Notes: generated by a model not told the origin, from the letters alone. A DNA stretch of 64,000 bases from CAIYXB01 sp038146805 (GCA_038146805.1 JAYQSH010000005.1:744001-808000), one strand, 5' to 3'; shown: positions 42,714 to 52,272, counted from the first letter of the stretch. Numbers and translations are program-made.

Positions 42714-45700
42714 TTATTGAAAACTAAAGCTAGCGTCAGCTTGCTCACTATCTTCAGTCTTACTAATATCAGTTAATTCCTTAATAGTTTCTTCGAGGTT
42801 TTTCGTTCTTAAATTTCTTGACTTTAACGGATCAAAGCTATCAGCATATAAATCTACTTCTTCTAGAACATCTTCATCTTTGTTTTTCTTCAATGCATGA
42901 ATATCAAGACCGATTGATTGAAGTTCTTTCATAAGTACTTTGAATGACTCAGGAACATTTGCAGGTGGAATATTTTCACCTTTTACAATTGCTTCGTAAG
43001 CTCTAGATCTACCAATAACGTCATCTGACTTAATTGTTAACATCTCTTGTAGAGTATATGCCGCACCATAAGCTTCAAGTGTCCAGCACTCCATTTCACC
43101 AAGTCTTTGTCCACCAAACTGTGCTTTACCACCAAGAGGTTGTTGAGTCACAAGTGAGTAAGGACCAGTAGATCTTGCGTGGATCTTATCGTCTACTAGG
43201 TGAACTAGTTTCAGCATGTACATAACTCCAACTAAAGCTGGGTTATCAAACTTCTCACCAGATCTACCATCGACAAGTTGAACTTTTCCAGAAAGGTTTA
43301 ACCAGTCGTAGCCACTTTTTTCGATAGCTTGAGTCATTTGTTTTTTGACCAAAGTATCAGAAGCCATTTCTCCAAACATTTCATCAAATGAAGGTACTTC
43401 ATAAGCATGATCAAGCATAGTTGCCGCCATACCTAAAACACATTCATAAATCTGACCAACGTTCATACGAGAAGGTACACCTAGTGGATTTAAAACCATG
43501 TCAACAGGAGTTCCATCTGGTAAATGAGGCATATCCTCGATTGGTAAAATTCTTGAAATAATACCTTTGTTACCGTGACGTCCTGCAACCTTGTCACCAA
43601 CTTGTACTCTACGTTTTTGTGCGATAAACACACGAACAATTTTATTTGATACAGGAGGTAATTCATCACCTTTATCACGATCATAAACTCGAACTGCAAT
43701 AACTCTTCCTTTGTCACCGTGAGGTACTCTTAAAGAATTGTCTTTAACGTCACGAGCTTTTTCACCAAAGATTGCTCTTAGTAATCTTTCTTCTGGTGGG
43801 TTATCAGATTCACCTTTTGGAGTAATCTTACCAACTAAAATATCGTTTTCTTTAACTAAAGCACCAACTCTCACGATACCGTTTTCATCAAGGTGCTTAA
43901 GTGCATCTTCACTTACGTTTGGAATTTCACGAGTGATTTCTTCAGGACCTAGTTTAGTTTGACGAGCATCAATCTCATGTTTTTCAATGTGGATTGAAGT
44001 ATAAATATCATCATAAACAAGTCTTTCAGAAATTAAAACCGCATCCTCAAAGTTGTAACCTTCCCAAGGCATAAAAGCGATTAAAAGGTTTTTACCAAGT
44101 GCTAATTCACCTTGGCAAGTACCAGCTCCATCAGTCAATGCCTGACCTGCTTTCACTTCTTGTCCTACTTTAACGATAGGTACTTGATTTAAACAAGTAT
44201 CTTGGTTTGATCTCATATACTTGATTAATTCATAAGTTTTTTGACCACCGTATTTAGTATTTTCGTTAAATTTAACTTTGATATGAGTTGAAGTTACGTG
44301 CTCTACAACTCCGTCGGCATCAGAGATGACAACCATTCCAGAATCTCGAGCAACCTGACCTTCAATACCTGTACCAATTAAAGTTCTTTCTGGTCTTAAT
44401 AAAGGTACAGCTTGACGTTGCATGTTTGAACCCATAAGTGCTCGGTTCGCATCATCGTGCTCCAAGAAAGGAATCAAAGAAGTTCCAATCGAAACAATCT
44501 GAATTGGAGATACACCCGTTAGGTCAACACCCGTTGGATCAGCAACGATGAATTCGTTTCTGTATTTTACTGGGATATCTTTTCCTAACAAAGCACCATC
44601 GGCACCAATACGTAAGTCACCTGCCGCAACCGATTTATTGTCTTCTTCGTGAGCAGTATAGTAACGGATTTCGTTTGAGACAATTCCATTTTCAACTTTT
44701 CTATAAGGTGATTCAATAAATCCAAATTCATTAACTCTTGCATGCGATGCAAGTGAGCCAATTAGTCCGGCATTTGGACCCTCTGGAGTTTCAATAGGAC
44801 ATAAACGACCATTTTGTGAAGGGTGAATATCACGAACCGCGAATCCAGCTCTTTCTCTAGAAAGACCACCTGGTCCTAGAGCAGAGATACGACGTTTGTG
44901 AGTCAATTCAGCAAGTGGATTGGTTTGATCCATGAACTGAGAAAGTTGAGAAGAACCAAAGAACTCTCTGATTGCAGAAACCAAAGGTTTAGGGTTAATC
45001 AAGTTTGCTGGTGTAAGAGATTCTTGTTCTTGAAGAGTCATTCTTTCTCTAATGATTCTTTCAATTCTGCTTAAACCAAGTCTAAATTGGTTTTGTAGCA
45101 ATTCACCAACTGAACGTACACGTCTGTTACCTAAATGATCGATATCATCAATTTGTGCTTCGTCAAAGTTTAATTTAACTAAGTAATCAATCGCAGCGAT
45201 GAAATCTTCACGAGTAAGTGTTCTTAATTCATCTGGAGCGTTTGGTCCAAGTTTATTGTTAAGTTTGTATCTACCTACAGTACCTAAGTCGTATTTTTTA
45301 GGATTAAAAAATCTTGATTCAAGTAATTGACGAGCACCTTCTACTGAAGGGTGTTCGCCCGGTCTCATTTTTTTGTAAAGTTCGATAAGAGCTTCGTCTT
45401 CAGTTTCTGTTGGGTCTTTCTCTAAAGTTTTTGCAAGGTAATCGTAGTGAGAAAATAAATCTTTCATTTCTTGCTCTCTATAACCAAGTGCCTTTAAAAA
45501 GATGGTTACAGGGATTTTACGTGTTTTATCAATTTTGATGTAAACGTAATCTGATACATCAGTTTCAAGTTTTACCCACGCACCTCTGTTTGGAATTAAT
45601 GTTGCGTTGAATACACGTTTTCCAGATGGTTCGATTTCTCTTTTGTAGTAAATCCCAGGAGATCTTACGATTTGTGAAACCACAACACGTTCAGCACCGT

Positions 45701-46094
45701 TAACAATAAAAGTACCTCTCTCGGTCATCATAGGAATTTCACCAATAAACATTTTTGATTCTTTGATTTCACCTGTGTCTCTGTTTACGAAACGCACTTT
45801 AATGTAAAGTTTTTTAGTATAAGATTGTTCGTTCAAACGAGCTTCCATTGGAGTTTTTGCTTTGTTAGCTTCTTGGTGCTCTTCGAAAGTATAGTGATCG
45901 TGTAAGAAATATAATTCTAGTCTGCCAGTGTAGTCTGTTACTGGAGAAAAGTTTTTTAATTCTTCGGCAAGGCCTTGTGTTAAAAATCTCTGGAATGAAT
46001 CTTTTTGAATTTCTGCAAGATCAGGCAGTGTGATAGTTCTTTGTCCCTCATAAGCTTTTTGTTTTGGGATTACACGCGAATAGTTTCTTTTCAT
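42714..46094 (-). CDS. rpoB: RNA polymerase subunit beta
   Basis: About 1,126 residues from the ATG at 46094. An in-frame GTG at 46124 would add ten residues; an AAGGA site lies between the two, so the ATG is favoured although the spacing is long. Motifs include the rifampicin region LSQFMDQTNPLAELTHKRR and GPGGLSRERAGFAVRDIH, with HPSQNGRLCPIETPEGPN, and the C-terminal GGKAQFGGQRLGEMECWTL. It forms the catalytic core with RpoC1, RpoC2 and two alpha subunits. The rplKAJL genes that usually precede rpoB are absent; an MCE-domain gene lies upstream instead. The rifampicin-pocket residues look like the sensitive wild type. Confidence 0.97.
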   Translation of the reverse strand: MKRNYSRVIPKQKAYEGQRTITLPDLAEIQKDSFQRFLTQGLAEELKNFSPVTDYTGRLELYFLHDHYTFEEHQEANKAKTPMEARLNEQSYTKKLYIKVRFVNRDTGEIKESKMFIGEIPMMTERGTFIVNGAERVVVSQIVRSPGIYYKREIEPSGKRVFNATLIPNRGAWVKLETDVSDYVYIKIDKTRKIPVTIFLKALGYREQEMKDLFSHYDYLAKTLEKDPTETEDEALIELYKKMRPGEHPSVEGARQLLESRFFNPKKYDLGTVGRYKLNNKLGPNAPDELRTLTREDFIAAIDYLVKLNFDEAQIDDIDHLGNRRVRSVGELLQNQFRLGLSRIERIIRERMTLQEQESLTPANLINPKPLVSAIREFFGSSQLSQFMDQTNPLAELTHKRRISALGPGGLSRERAGFAVRDIHPSQNGRLCPIETPEGPNAGLIGSLASHARVNEFGFIESPYRKVENGIVSNEIRYYTAHEEDNKSVAAGDLRIGADGALLGKDIPVKYRNEFIVADPTGVDLTGVSPIQIVSIGTSLIPFLEHDDANRALMGSNMQRQAVPLLRPERTLIGTGIEGQVARDSGMVVISDADGVVEHVTSTHIKVKFNENTKYGGQKTYELIKYMRSNQDTCLNQVPIVKVGQEVKAGQALTDGAGTCQGELALGKNLLIAFMPWEGYNFEDAVLISERLVYDDIYTSIHIEKHEIDARQTKLGPEEITREIPNVSEDALKHLDENGIVRVGALVKENDILVGKITPKGESDNPPEERLLRAIFGEKARDVKDNSLRVPHGDKGRVIAVRVYDRDKGDELPPVSNKIVRVFIAQKRRVQVGDKVAGRHGNKGIISRILPIEDMPHLPDGTPVDMVLNPLGVPSRMNVGQIYECVLGMAATMLDHAYEVPSFDEMFGEMASDTLVKKQMTQAIEKSGYDWLNLSGKVQLVDGRSGEKFDNPALVGVMYMLKLVHLVDDKIHARSTGPYSLVTQQPLGGKAQFGGQRLGEMECWTLEAYGAAYTLQEMLTIKSDDVIGRSRAYEAIVKGENIPPANVPESFKVLMKELQSIGLDIHALKKNKDEDVLEEVDLYADSFDPLKSRNLRTKNLEETIKELTDISKTEDSEQADASFSFQ

Positions 46095-46168
46095 AATATT
46101 TATAATTTTTCCTTGTGGATTCACTACTTGACAAATTTAAGCAATAATTTTGCCAGTATGAAATACTA

Positions 46169-46197
46169 ATTTTATGACAGTAAAAACACAATTTCAA
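46169..46197 (-). promoter_or_regulatory. Predicted sigma-70 promoter of rpoB
   Basis: On the minus strand TTGAAA (46192-46197) and TAAAAT (46169-46174) are separated by exactly 17 bases, leaving about 70 bases of leader before the rpoB ATG. The hexamers are one and one base off consensus. Confidence 0.5.
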
Positions 46198-46308
46198 TGC
46201 GCTTTTTGCTTAATCTTCGCTTTTTAGTCTTTTTATTATAATTGCCTTGTTTTTTTCTTGTTTTTAAGCTAAAACTAGGGGAAACCTCGTTAAGAAAAGC
46301 TAAAACTT

Positions 46309-47241
46309 TTACTCTGGCGAGCTTATTGTTTCTTGCTTATCTGGACTTGAGATTTCTACAAAGTTAGTACCTTCTTTTTTATTATCTTGGCTTTTCTTGT
46401 TTGAGAAACCTAAAAATTTCCAAATAGTAAAATTACTGAGATTTTCTGCTGAGTTCTTTATATCTTGCAAGAAGCTATCGTCTTTCAAAATTTTATTAAC
46501 AGCATTGTTAGAGCCAGCTAAAATCTTACTAACATTTTCAGCATCTTCATTTGAAAATAAAGCATTAAATCTATTAGTTAGGTTTTTGATAGCGATTGCC
46601 GACTCGGTATTTGCTCTTATTAAAGAATCTAAACGTATTGGTTCAAGTACTATAAATCTATTTTTACTGACATCAAATTGTTTTTCAAAAATTTCATCAA
46701 TTTCAATAGTTGAAATATCTACATATTGCTCGCCAATAATTCCTGAAGGCACAATGGTTACTTGATTGAGCGGTCCAATGGGTACATCTGGTGAAGTTAC
46801 AACAACAGTGACTTCAACAAAGCTACCTTGATTAATATTTGTTTGCAAAGCGCTGGCTCTACCCAAATGAATTTCCAACTCTGCTTTATTGATCTCTTCT
46901 TGTGCCAATACTAAGTCATCTAATTGATTAGAATTTAGCATCTCGCGAGCGTTTTGCAGGTGTCTTCTACCTAGCTCAATAAGTGCTTTTGCGGGGAAAT
47001 CCTCTTTTTTAAAAGTTTCTGCAACTGGATTAATAGAATCAACCACGCCTACTTTTAGACCGTTCCATCTTAGGGCGTTACCTTCTTCTAAACCATTAAC
47101 GTTTCTAAAATGAAAACTGAATTTTTGATACTGGTGAATTTTGTGTCCTTTAAGCCAAAATATAATTAGTATCAAAGCTGATAATCCTACTAAAGTTACA
47201 GTTCCAATTTTGTTTAACTCTTGTTTGTCAATTCTTTGCAA
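46309..47241 (-). CDS. MCE-domain lipid transport protein (MlaD-like)
   Basis: 310 residues. An N-terminal membrane anchor (IGTVTLVGLSALILIIFWL, 12-30) is followed by an MCE domain beginning FRNVNGLEEGNALRWNGLKVG, ending in a Pro-Gly strand (PSGIIGEQYVDI). Within it, about 55 residues (TFKKEDFPAKALIELG to AELEIHLGRAS) form a predicted helical hairpin, an insertion not present in standard MlaD. The C-terminal 90 residues are polar and helical. MlaD proteins form rings that carry phospholipids between inner and outer membranes with an ABC transporter; no mlaE or mlaF is adjacent. It ends upstream of the rpoB promoter. Confidence 0.85.
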   Translation of the reverse strand: MQRIDKQELNKIGTVTLVGLSALILIIFWLKGHKIHQYQKFSFHFRNVNGLEEGNALRWNGLKVGVVDSINPVAETFKKEDFPAKALIELGRRHLQNAREMLNSNQLDDLVLAQEEINKAELEIHLGRASALQTNINQGSFVEVTVVVTSPDVPIGPLNQVTIVPSGIIGEQYVDISTIEIDEIFEKQFDVSKNRFIVLEPIRLDSLIRANTESAIAIKNLTNRFNALFSNEDAENVSKILAGSNNAVNKILKDDSFLQDIKNSAENLSNFTIWKFLGFSNKKSQDNKKEGTNFVEISSPDKQETISSPE

Positions 47242-47355
47242 TTTTTTTTCTTTTATTAAGCGAGCTTATCTTTTAACTCTAGCAAAAGCCATAAATTTGT
47301 ACAGAACCTAGCTTATAAAATACAATCGCAATGACACTTGCTATAATCTAAATTC

Positions 47356-48012
47356 ATGAGCAATTCAGCACTAAACTTAACCATCGCTATTACTGGCGCT
47401 AGCGGCAGTATTTACGGTTTTAGCCTTTTGAAGTTTTTTTTGTTGAATGATTCTCGGGTTGATTTTGTAATTTCTTGTAATGGCGAATATGTAACTTTTA
47501 AAGAAATGGGTTTAGACTTGCGTGGCTTAAATGCAGAAGAAAAAAGAGATAGTATACTCAAGTTTTTGGCTCTCGAGGACAAGCAAAACTTCTTAAAAGT
47601 TTGGGATCAAAAAAATATTGCGGCTTCAATTGCAAGTGGTAGCTATAAGCAAGAAGCTATGATTGTTGCTCCTTGTAGTGTTGGAAGTTTAGGAAATATT
47701 GCTAATTCTACTTCTAATAATTTAATTACCAGAGCGGCAGATGTGATTTTAAAAGAAAGAAAAAAACTTATACTTTTAGTTCGTGAGATGCCTTTTAATT
47801 CTTTGCATTTGGCTAATATGAAAACTTTGAGTGATTGTGGAGCGGTTATTATGACTGCATCTCCTGCTTTTTATCAACATCCAAAAACAATTCAAGATCA
47901 AATTGATTTTATTGTAGGTAAAGTTTTAGATCAGCTAGATATAGACAACGCTATGTTTAATCGCTGGAAAGGAGAATCAAACATTTTAAAAGAATATTTG
48001 ACTCTTAATTAA
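47356..48012 (+). CDS. ubiX: Flavin prenyltransferase UbiX
   Basis: 218 residues with the UbiX/Pad1 signatures ITGASGSIYGF (N-terminal flavin loop), MIVAPCSVGSLGNIANSTSN and RAADVILKERKKLILLVRE. It prenylates FMN to the cofactor used by UbiD decarboxylases. The length is near 200 plus a short C-terminal tail (FNRWKGESNILKEYLTLN). No ubiD is adjacent. The stop overlaps the bioF start by one base (TAATG), so the two are translationally coupled although they belong to different pathways. Confidence 0.95.
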   Translation: MSNSALNLTIAITGASGSIYGFSLLKFFLLNDSRVDFVISCNGEYVTFKEMGLDLRGLNAEEKRDSILKFLALEDKQNFLKVWDQKNIAASIASGSYKQEAMIVAPCSVGSLGNIANSTSNNLITRAADVILKERKKLILLVREMPFNSLHLANMKTLSDCGAVIMTASPAFYQHPKTIQDQIDFIVGKVLDQLDIDNAMFNRWKGESNILKEYLTLN

Positions 48013-49133
48013 TGTCTGAAAATTTTGAAAAATATTTAGAGCAAGAGCTTGAGCTTGTAATGCAACAAGAGCAATATCGTTCTTTAAAAAGCTATACTTC
48101 TGATTTTGTAGATTTTTCTTCTAATGACTATCTTGGTTTTGCAAAGCAAGATTGTGCTTTTAGTGTAAGTGCTTCAGGATCTACGGGATCCAGGTTAATT
48201 ACTGGAAATAGTCCAGAATTGCAAGCACTTGAAAAACAAATTGCTACTTGGAAAAATACTGAAGCAAGTTTGTTTTTTGGTTCAGGCTATTTAGCAAATC
48301 TTGGTACTATTAGCGCGCTTGCTGGACCACGCGATGTGATTTTTTCAGATGAGTATAACCATAGTTGTATTTTAGATGGCATTAGATTAAGTGGTGCAAA
48401 AAAATTTTTTTATGAGAATTTGAATTACCAACATTTATATAGTTTATTAAAAACACATAGGCACAAATATAGAAATGCATTTGTAATTTCAGATAGTGTT
48501 TTTAGTATGCAGGGTACCTGTGTAGATGTAGAAAAATTATATGAACTAAAAAAAGATTTTGATTTATTTTTGTACTTAGATGAAGCTCATGCTACTGGGG
48601 TTTTTGCAAAAAATGGAGCTGGTTTGTTTGCTCAAGAACTTGAAAAAAAACCAGATTTGAAAAATGCTATTGATATTCAGATGGGTACTTTTTCTAAAGC
48701 CTGTGCTGTTGAAGGTGCCTATGTTGCTGGTTCTTATCAACTAATTGATTTTCTGATTAATAAGGCAAGAACTTTTATTTATTCAACAGCACCTGCCCCT
48801 GTTGTTGTTACTTTAGTAAGAAAAAATTTGCAATTGCTTATTAACGCCCAAGACAAACGAAAACAACTACATGAAAATATTAAATATTTTGAGCAAGGCT
48901 TAAAAACAATAAAATGTGATTTTACTCATCAGGCAAGTCCAATTTTTGCCATTAATTTTTCTAGTAATCAAGAAGTTTTAGTGTTGAGTAAAAAACTTTT
49001 AGAGCAAAAACTTTTAGTAAAAGCAATACGACCACCAACTGTTAAAAGACCTTGTTTAAGAGTATGTATTCATGCATCTCATAGTAAAGAGGATTTAGAT
49101 GCTTTGTTAGCACAGCTTACACCTAGTACCTAG
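48012..49133 (+). CDS. bioF: 8-amino-7-oxononanoate synthase (or related aminoacyl-CoA synthase)
   Basis: 373 residues of the alpha-oxoamine synthase family of PLP enzymes. Signatures: DFSSNDYLGFAKQD at the start, GSTGSRLITGNSPEL, FSDEYNHSCILDGIRLSGA, YLDEAHATGVFAKNGAG and the PLP lysine in MGTFSKACAVEGAYVAGS. BioF condenses pimeloyl-ACP/CoA with alanine in biotin synthesis; Kbl and HemA-type synthases are the nearest alternatives. The biotin reading fits length and family. No other bio gene is in the window. Starts inside the ubiX stop. Confidence 0.9.
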   Translation: MSENFEKYLEQELELVMQQEQYRSLKSYTSDFVDFSSNDYLGFAKQDCAFSVSASGSTGSRLITGNSPELQALEKQIATWKNTEASLFFGSGYLANLGTISALAGPRDVIFSDEYNHSCILDGIRLSGAKKFFYENLNYQHLYSLLKTHRHKYRNAFVISDSVFSMQGTCVDVEKLYELKKDFDLFLYLDEAHATGVFAKNGAGLFAQELEKKPDLKNAIDIQMGTFSKACAVEGAYVAGSYQLIDFLINKARTFIYSTAPAPVVVTLVRKNLQLLINAQDKRKQLHENIKYFEQGLKTIKCDFTHQASPIFAINFSSNQEVLVLSKKLLEQKLLVKAIRPPTVKRPCLRVCIHASHSKEDLDALLAQLTPST

Positions 49134-49148
49134 CTACTGTTAGCTAAG

Positions 49149-49216
49149 ACACTTCGGACCGTGTTCATTTTGTCTCATAATTAGGACACTTCGGACCGTG
49201 TTCATTTTGTCTCATG
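49149..49216 (+). repeat. Tandem pair of hairpin-forming repeats
   Basis: A 31-base unit starting GACACTTCGGACCGTG occurs at 49149-49179 and 49186-49216 (period 37). A third, slightly diverged copy lies at 49907-49937. GACAC/GTGT(C) can pair around a C(UUCG)G-like tip. The copies bracket the first of two tandem paralogues. Confidence 0.7.
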
Positions 49217-49288
49217 ATTCAAAGTGTAATTAACAGCAGCTAGACTAACAAAAGAATAAAATCTTAGTTTTTGTAGTGTCAAATCTGA

Positions 49289-49327
49289 CCCCATTTCAGA
49301 TTTTGTATTTTAAAATTCAAAATGGGG
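49289..49327 (+). repeat. Inverted repeat upstream of tandem paralogue 1
   Basis: CCCCATTT (49289-49296) is complementary to AAATGGGG (49320-49327), and ATCTGA/TCAGAT forms a nested hairpin just 5'. This resembles a degenerate miniature element or a terminator-like stem. Confidence 0.45.
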
Positions 49328-49367
49328 TTTGGAATCAGTCCCATTTCTTTATATCTTTTTATATGTC

Positions 49368-49901
49368 ATGAACGTTATTGAAAGCATTGAGTCTAAGTTT
49401 TTATTTTCAAAAAAGATTGAAAATTATAGCTTTATTCAAGATTCTGAAGGTAAATTGCTAGCATTTAGTGAAAATGAGCGCGGTAATAAAGTAGTTTTAA
49501 CCAAAGATTTAGATGGAGTAGAAGTTGCAATTGAACATTGTATCGATGGTACTAAAATCTTTCATTTAGAGAAAGATTCTAAGGGTTTACCCGCTATGCA
49601 TGAGTTTAAACCTGATGGAACCGAAATTATATATTTGTTTGATAAAGACAAAAAATTAGAAAAAGCGGTAACAAGTAAAACCAATGGTGATAAGTTAACT
49701 GAGTGGTTTTCCTCAAAAGGTGACTTAATTAGCCAAGAACAAAGACAAAACGGGCAGATTTTGTTCAAAATAGATGCTTTAAACGGCGATGCTTGTATTT
49801 TATTACATCCTGACGGCGAAGCAGAAAGCTATGGTGATGAGAAGTTTATATTACACCTTATTAAAGTTTTTAATAAATATTTAGACGGTTTAGAACTTTA
49901 A
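49368..49901 (+). CDS. Unknown protein, tandem paralogue 1
   Basis: 177 residues from the ATG at 49368; an in-frame TTG at 49329 would add 13 residues that overlap the inverted repeat. The core is a series of short beta-hairpin units with D/N-G turns (VAIEHCIDGTKIFHL, MHEFKPDGTEIIYLFDKDKK, TNGDKLTEWFSSKGDLI, LHPDGEAESYG), resembling YwqK/MORN-like repeats. No signal peptide or membrane segment. It is clearly related to the gene at 50083, with stretches such as KDSKGLPAMHEF identical in both. I cannot assign a function. Confidence 0.7.
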   Translation: MNVIESIESKFLFSKKIENYSFIQDSEGKLLAFSENERGNKVVLTKDLDGVEVAIEHCIDGTKIFHLEKDSKGLPAMHEFKPDGTEIIYLFDKDKKLEKAVTSKTNGDKLTEWFSSKGDLISQEQRQNGQILFKIDALNGDACILLHPDGEAESYGDEKFILHLIKVFNKYLDGLEL

Positions 49902-49906
49902 TTTAA

Positions 49907-49937
49907 GACACTTCGGACCGTGTCATTTTTGTCCTAT
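49907..49937 (+). repeat. Hairpin-forming repeat, third copy
   Basis: GACACTTCGGACCGTGTC followed by ATTTTTGTCCTAT, a diverged copy of the pair at 49149-49216, just after the stop of paralogue 1. Confidence 0.65.
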
Positions 49938-49943
49938 TTTTAG

Positions 49944-49973
49944 AAAAAACTCAGTATTTTCGCTGAGTTTTTT
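49944..49973 (+). terminator. Rho-independent terminator
   Basis: Perfect 11-bp stem AAAAAACTCAG / CTGAGTTTTTT with an 8-base loop, then further T residues. It ends transcription of paralogue 1 before paralogue 2 begins. Confidence 0.85.
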
Positions 49974-50082
49974 GTTTTTAGCTTATGCTGACGTCCTTGA
50001 AAAATTTCTTTTAAGTAGAGGTTAAGGGCTTTTTAAGAAAGTTTTTGTAAATTGCGAGTTTTTATAACCTTATATAGTCACT

Positions 50083-50634
50083 ATGAAGAACACACAAAAC
50101 AAGATCGCAGACACTAGTTATATCGAAGAGAGATTTATCTATGCTCAAACTTTTGATAGCGTTTTGACTATCAATGATGGTGAAGGTCAAAGCTTAGGTT
50201 TTCAACAAACAGAAAATGGTAGCAGAGTGATTTTTACACAAGATCTTGAAGGTGTGGACGTGGCTATTGAGCACTGCATCGATGGTTCAAAGGTATTTCA
50301 TTTGAGTAAAGATTCTAAAGGTCTACCGGCGATGCATGAATTTTGTGTAGATGGTACTGAAGTAATGTACCTTCTGGATGCGGACAAAAAACTTGAAAAA
50401 AGAATTGAGACCAAAACAAATGGTGACAAAATTACTACTTGGTTTTATGCAGATGAGGTCATCTCACAAGAGCAAAGACAAAAAGGTGGAACTGTTTTTA
50501 AAATTTTTAATTTAGATGGTGAAGCAACTGCTGTATTGAAACCAGATGGCAGTGTGGATTCGTCAGGTTCGGCGGAAACTTTAAAAAGAGTTTTTCAAGT
50601 TTTTGCAAAGTTTCTTGATGGTTATGAAGCCTAA
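50083..50634 (+). CDS. Unknown protein, tandem paralogue 2
   Basis: 183 residues, clearly homologous to the preceding gene along its whole length (VAIEHCIDGSKVFHLSKDSK, then LPAMHEFCVDGTEVMYL, TKTNGDKITTWFYADEVIS, KPDGSVDSS). It has the same D-G turn beta-hairpin repeats and no signal peptide. A separate terminator lies between the two, so each probably has its own promoter. As a pair of diverged neighbours they may be an immunity-, antitoxin- or adhesion-type family, but nothing in the sequence decides. Convergent with the membrane protein gene downstream. Confidence 0.7.
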   Translation: MKNTQNKIADTSYIEERFIYAQTFDSVLTINDGEGQSLGFQQTENGSRVIFTQDLEGVDVAIEHCIDGSKVFHLSKDSKGLPAMHEFCVDGTEVMYLLDADKKLEKRIETKTNGDKITTWFYADEVISQEQRQKGGTVFKIFNLDGEATAVLKPDGSVDSSGSAETLKRVFQVFAKFLDGYEA

Positions 50635-50667
50635 GAAATAATTGAAAATTTCTCCCTCCCTCCCAAT

Positions 50668-50693
50668 TTCACTCTTGGCAAGCCAAGAGTGAA
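50668..50693. terminator. Symmetrical hairpin between convergent genes
   Basis: TTCACTCTTGGC-AA-GCCAAGAGTGAA, a perfect 12-bp stem, lies between stops at 50634 (+) and 50701 (-). There is no long T-run, but its position fits a two-way terminator. Confidence 0.6.
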
Positions 50694-50700
50694 TATCTCT

Positions 50701-52272
50701 TTAGGATGATAAGTCTTTTTCTAAATAAAGTTTTATATAAAGCAAACAAGGTATAAAAGTCAGCAAAATAAAATTAATAGCATTTGCTTGGTCTAAAAAG
50801 GTTAAAGACAATAAATGACTAAGGCTGAGTAAAAAAATTAGCCGAGGTAATATCAATGCTCCAACAGGAACAAGCATTAAAAAATACCATGAATGAAATT
50901 TGGCGCTAAATACAAAGATCAACAAAAATAAACTTATAAAACAGAAATTTATAAAATTGTTTTTGTCAGTAATAGAAAAAATAAAATACAAATAAATTAT
51001 CACAATCGCAAAAAGACTGAGCATGATTAAGCTACTATAATTCGGTAAATTAGTTTTACTAAAAACTTTATAGACGGTATTTAATAGTCGAAGTAAAGAT
51101 TTATGGCAAAGTAAAGCATTGTTTGAAATTTGCGTAACTTGTGCTCCAAGGGGTTGATATATAAACCAAGATCCTAAAATTAGAGCAAAGCTTGTCACAG
51201 AACCAAGTAGAGGGAATTTTATTGCTTTATCTTGCCTTAAATATATAATGAAAAAAGGCAAAAGAATGATACTGAGATATTTGCAAAGTACAGATATAGT
51301 AAGGAAAATAAAAGCAGAATTAGCTTTTTTGATAAAACAATTATAAACTGCAAGTAAAATCAAAAAGCCCATAAGCAAATCATTGTGAGCATTCCAGAAA
51401 ACTTCAACCATAATAAAAGGGTTTAAGGCAATTAAAGAATAGATAATTTTTTTGTATGAATAAAGTTGTCTTTGTTCTTTGTGTCTTTTTAAAAAAATAG
51501 TTTCATTTAGTTTTTTGTTATTAAGTATTTTGGTAATTGTGATTAATAGACAAACAAAAATCGCTAGATTAAATAACTTAAAGGCTAAAACAGCGATTGA
51601 GAGATTGCCCATTGAAACAAAAGCAATTAAGGCACAAAGTCCCATAAATAATGGTCCATAAGGAGAAGGGTTTTGAGCCCAAATTGGATTAATATTACTT
51701 AGCAAAGAAAAACTTTGCCAATTATCTATTTGAGTAATTGTGTTTTGATAGGGATTTTGTTCAAAAAACACTTGCTGTGCGCCCCTTGCAATATAGCCGA
51801 AAATATCTGAAGAATCATTGGGTATTAAAAAAATAAAAATAGTCACAAGACAAAAAGAAATCTTGGTTATGTTTTTAAATTCCAGATTGAAAATATTGTT
51901 TTTTGTACTAATGCTTATACTAAACTTTTTGAAAAAACTGCTAAGCTCCTTAAAGGAATTTTTTTTTGATTTATAAGAAAGCCATTCGTGGCAGGAAAGA
52001 ATTTGAATAAAACAAAGTCCTGTAAGAACTACAAAAACCCACATAGAAATTTCATTGATAATTTTTGTAGAACTTATAACTTTAAAGGAAAAATCAGTGA
52101 GTATATACCAGGCTTTATTGAAAAGATGATGACTTTCATCTATGGTGTTTGTGAATAAAAAGTTTTCAAAAGGTAGATAAATTAAATTGGGATTTTTCGC
52201 AGCTTGAAAAAAAGCATGCCAAGAAAAATAAGTAATTGCAATTAAAAAAACAATTAGTAAATTGACTAGCAC
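50701..52272 (-). CDS. Polytopic membrane protein, GT-C-type glycosyltransferase candidate
   Basis: 523 residues with 11-13 predicted membrane helices. A luminal-type loop DSSDIFGYIARGAQQ...NPYQN (about 152-175) followed by PSPYGPLFMGLC matches the acidic loop and YGP pattern of GT87/MptB-like mannosyltransferases that use polyprenyl-phosphate sugars. A second conserved-looking site is FWNAHNDLLMG (about 295). Such enzymes act on the periplasmic side to build glycans. Family and substrate are inferred. An N-terminal helix (LLIVFLIAITYFSW) starts at the first codon. Single gene, flanked by a two-way hairpin and nusB. Confidence 0.7.
   Translation of the reverse strand: MLVNLLIVFLIAITYFSWHAFFQAAKNPNLIYLPFENFLFTNTIDESHHLFNKAWYILTDFSFKVISSTKIINEISMWVFVVLTGLCFIQILSCHEWLSYKSKKNSFKELSSFFKKFSISISTKNNIFNLEFKNITKISFCLVTIFIFLIPNDSSDIFGYIARGAQQVFFEQNPYQNTITQIDNWQSFSLLSNINPIWAQNPSPYGPLFMGLCALIAFVSMGNLSIAVLAFKLFNLAIFVCLLITITKILNNKKLNETIFLKRHKEQRQLYSYKKIIYSLIALNPFIMVEVFWNAHNDLLMGFLILLAVYNCFIKKANSAFIFLTISVLCKYLSIILLPFFIIYLRQDKAIKFPLLGSVTSFALILGSWFIYQPLGAQVTQISNNALLCHKSLLRLLNTVYKVFSKTNLPNYSSLIMLSLFAIVIIYLYFIFSITDKNNFINFCFISLFLLIFVFSAKFHSWYFLMLVPVGALILPRLIFLLSLSHLLSLTFLDQANAINFILLTFIPCLLYIKLYLEKDLSS

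Noticed and set aside
49149..49216. CRISPR array
   Set aside because: Only two repeat units with a 6-base gap between them and no cas genes; spacer length is wrong.
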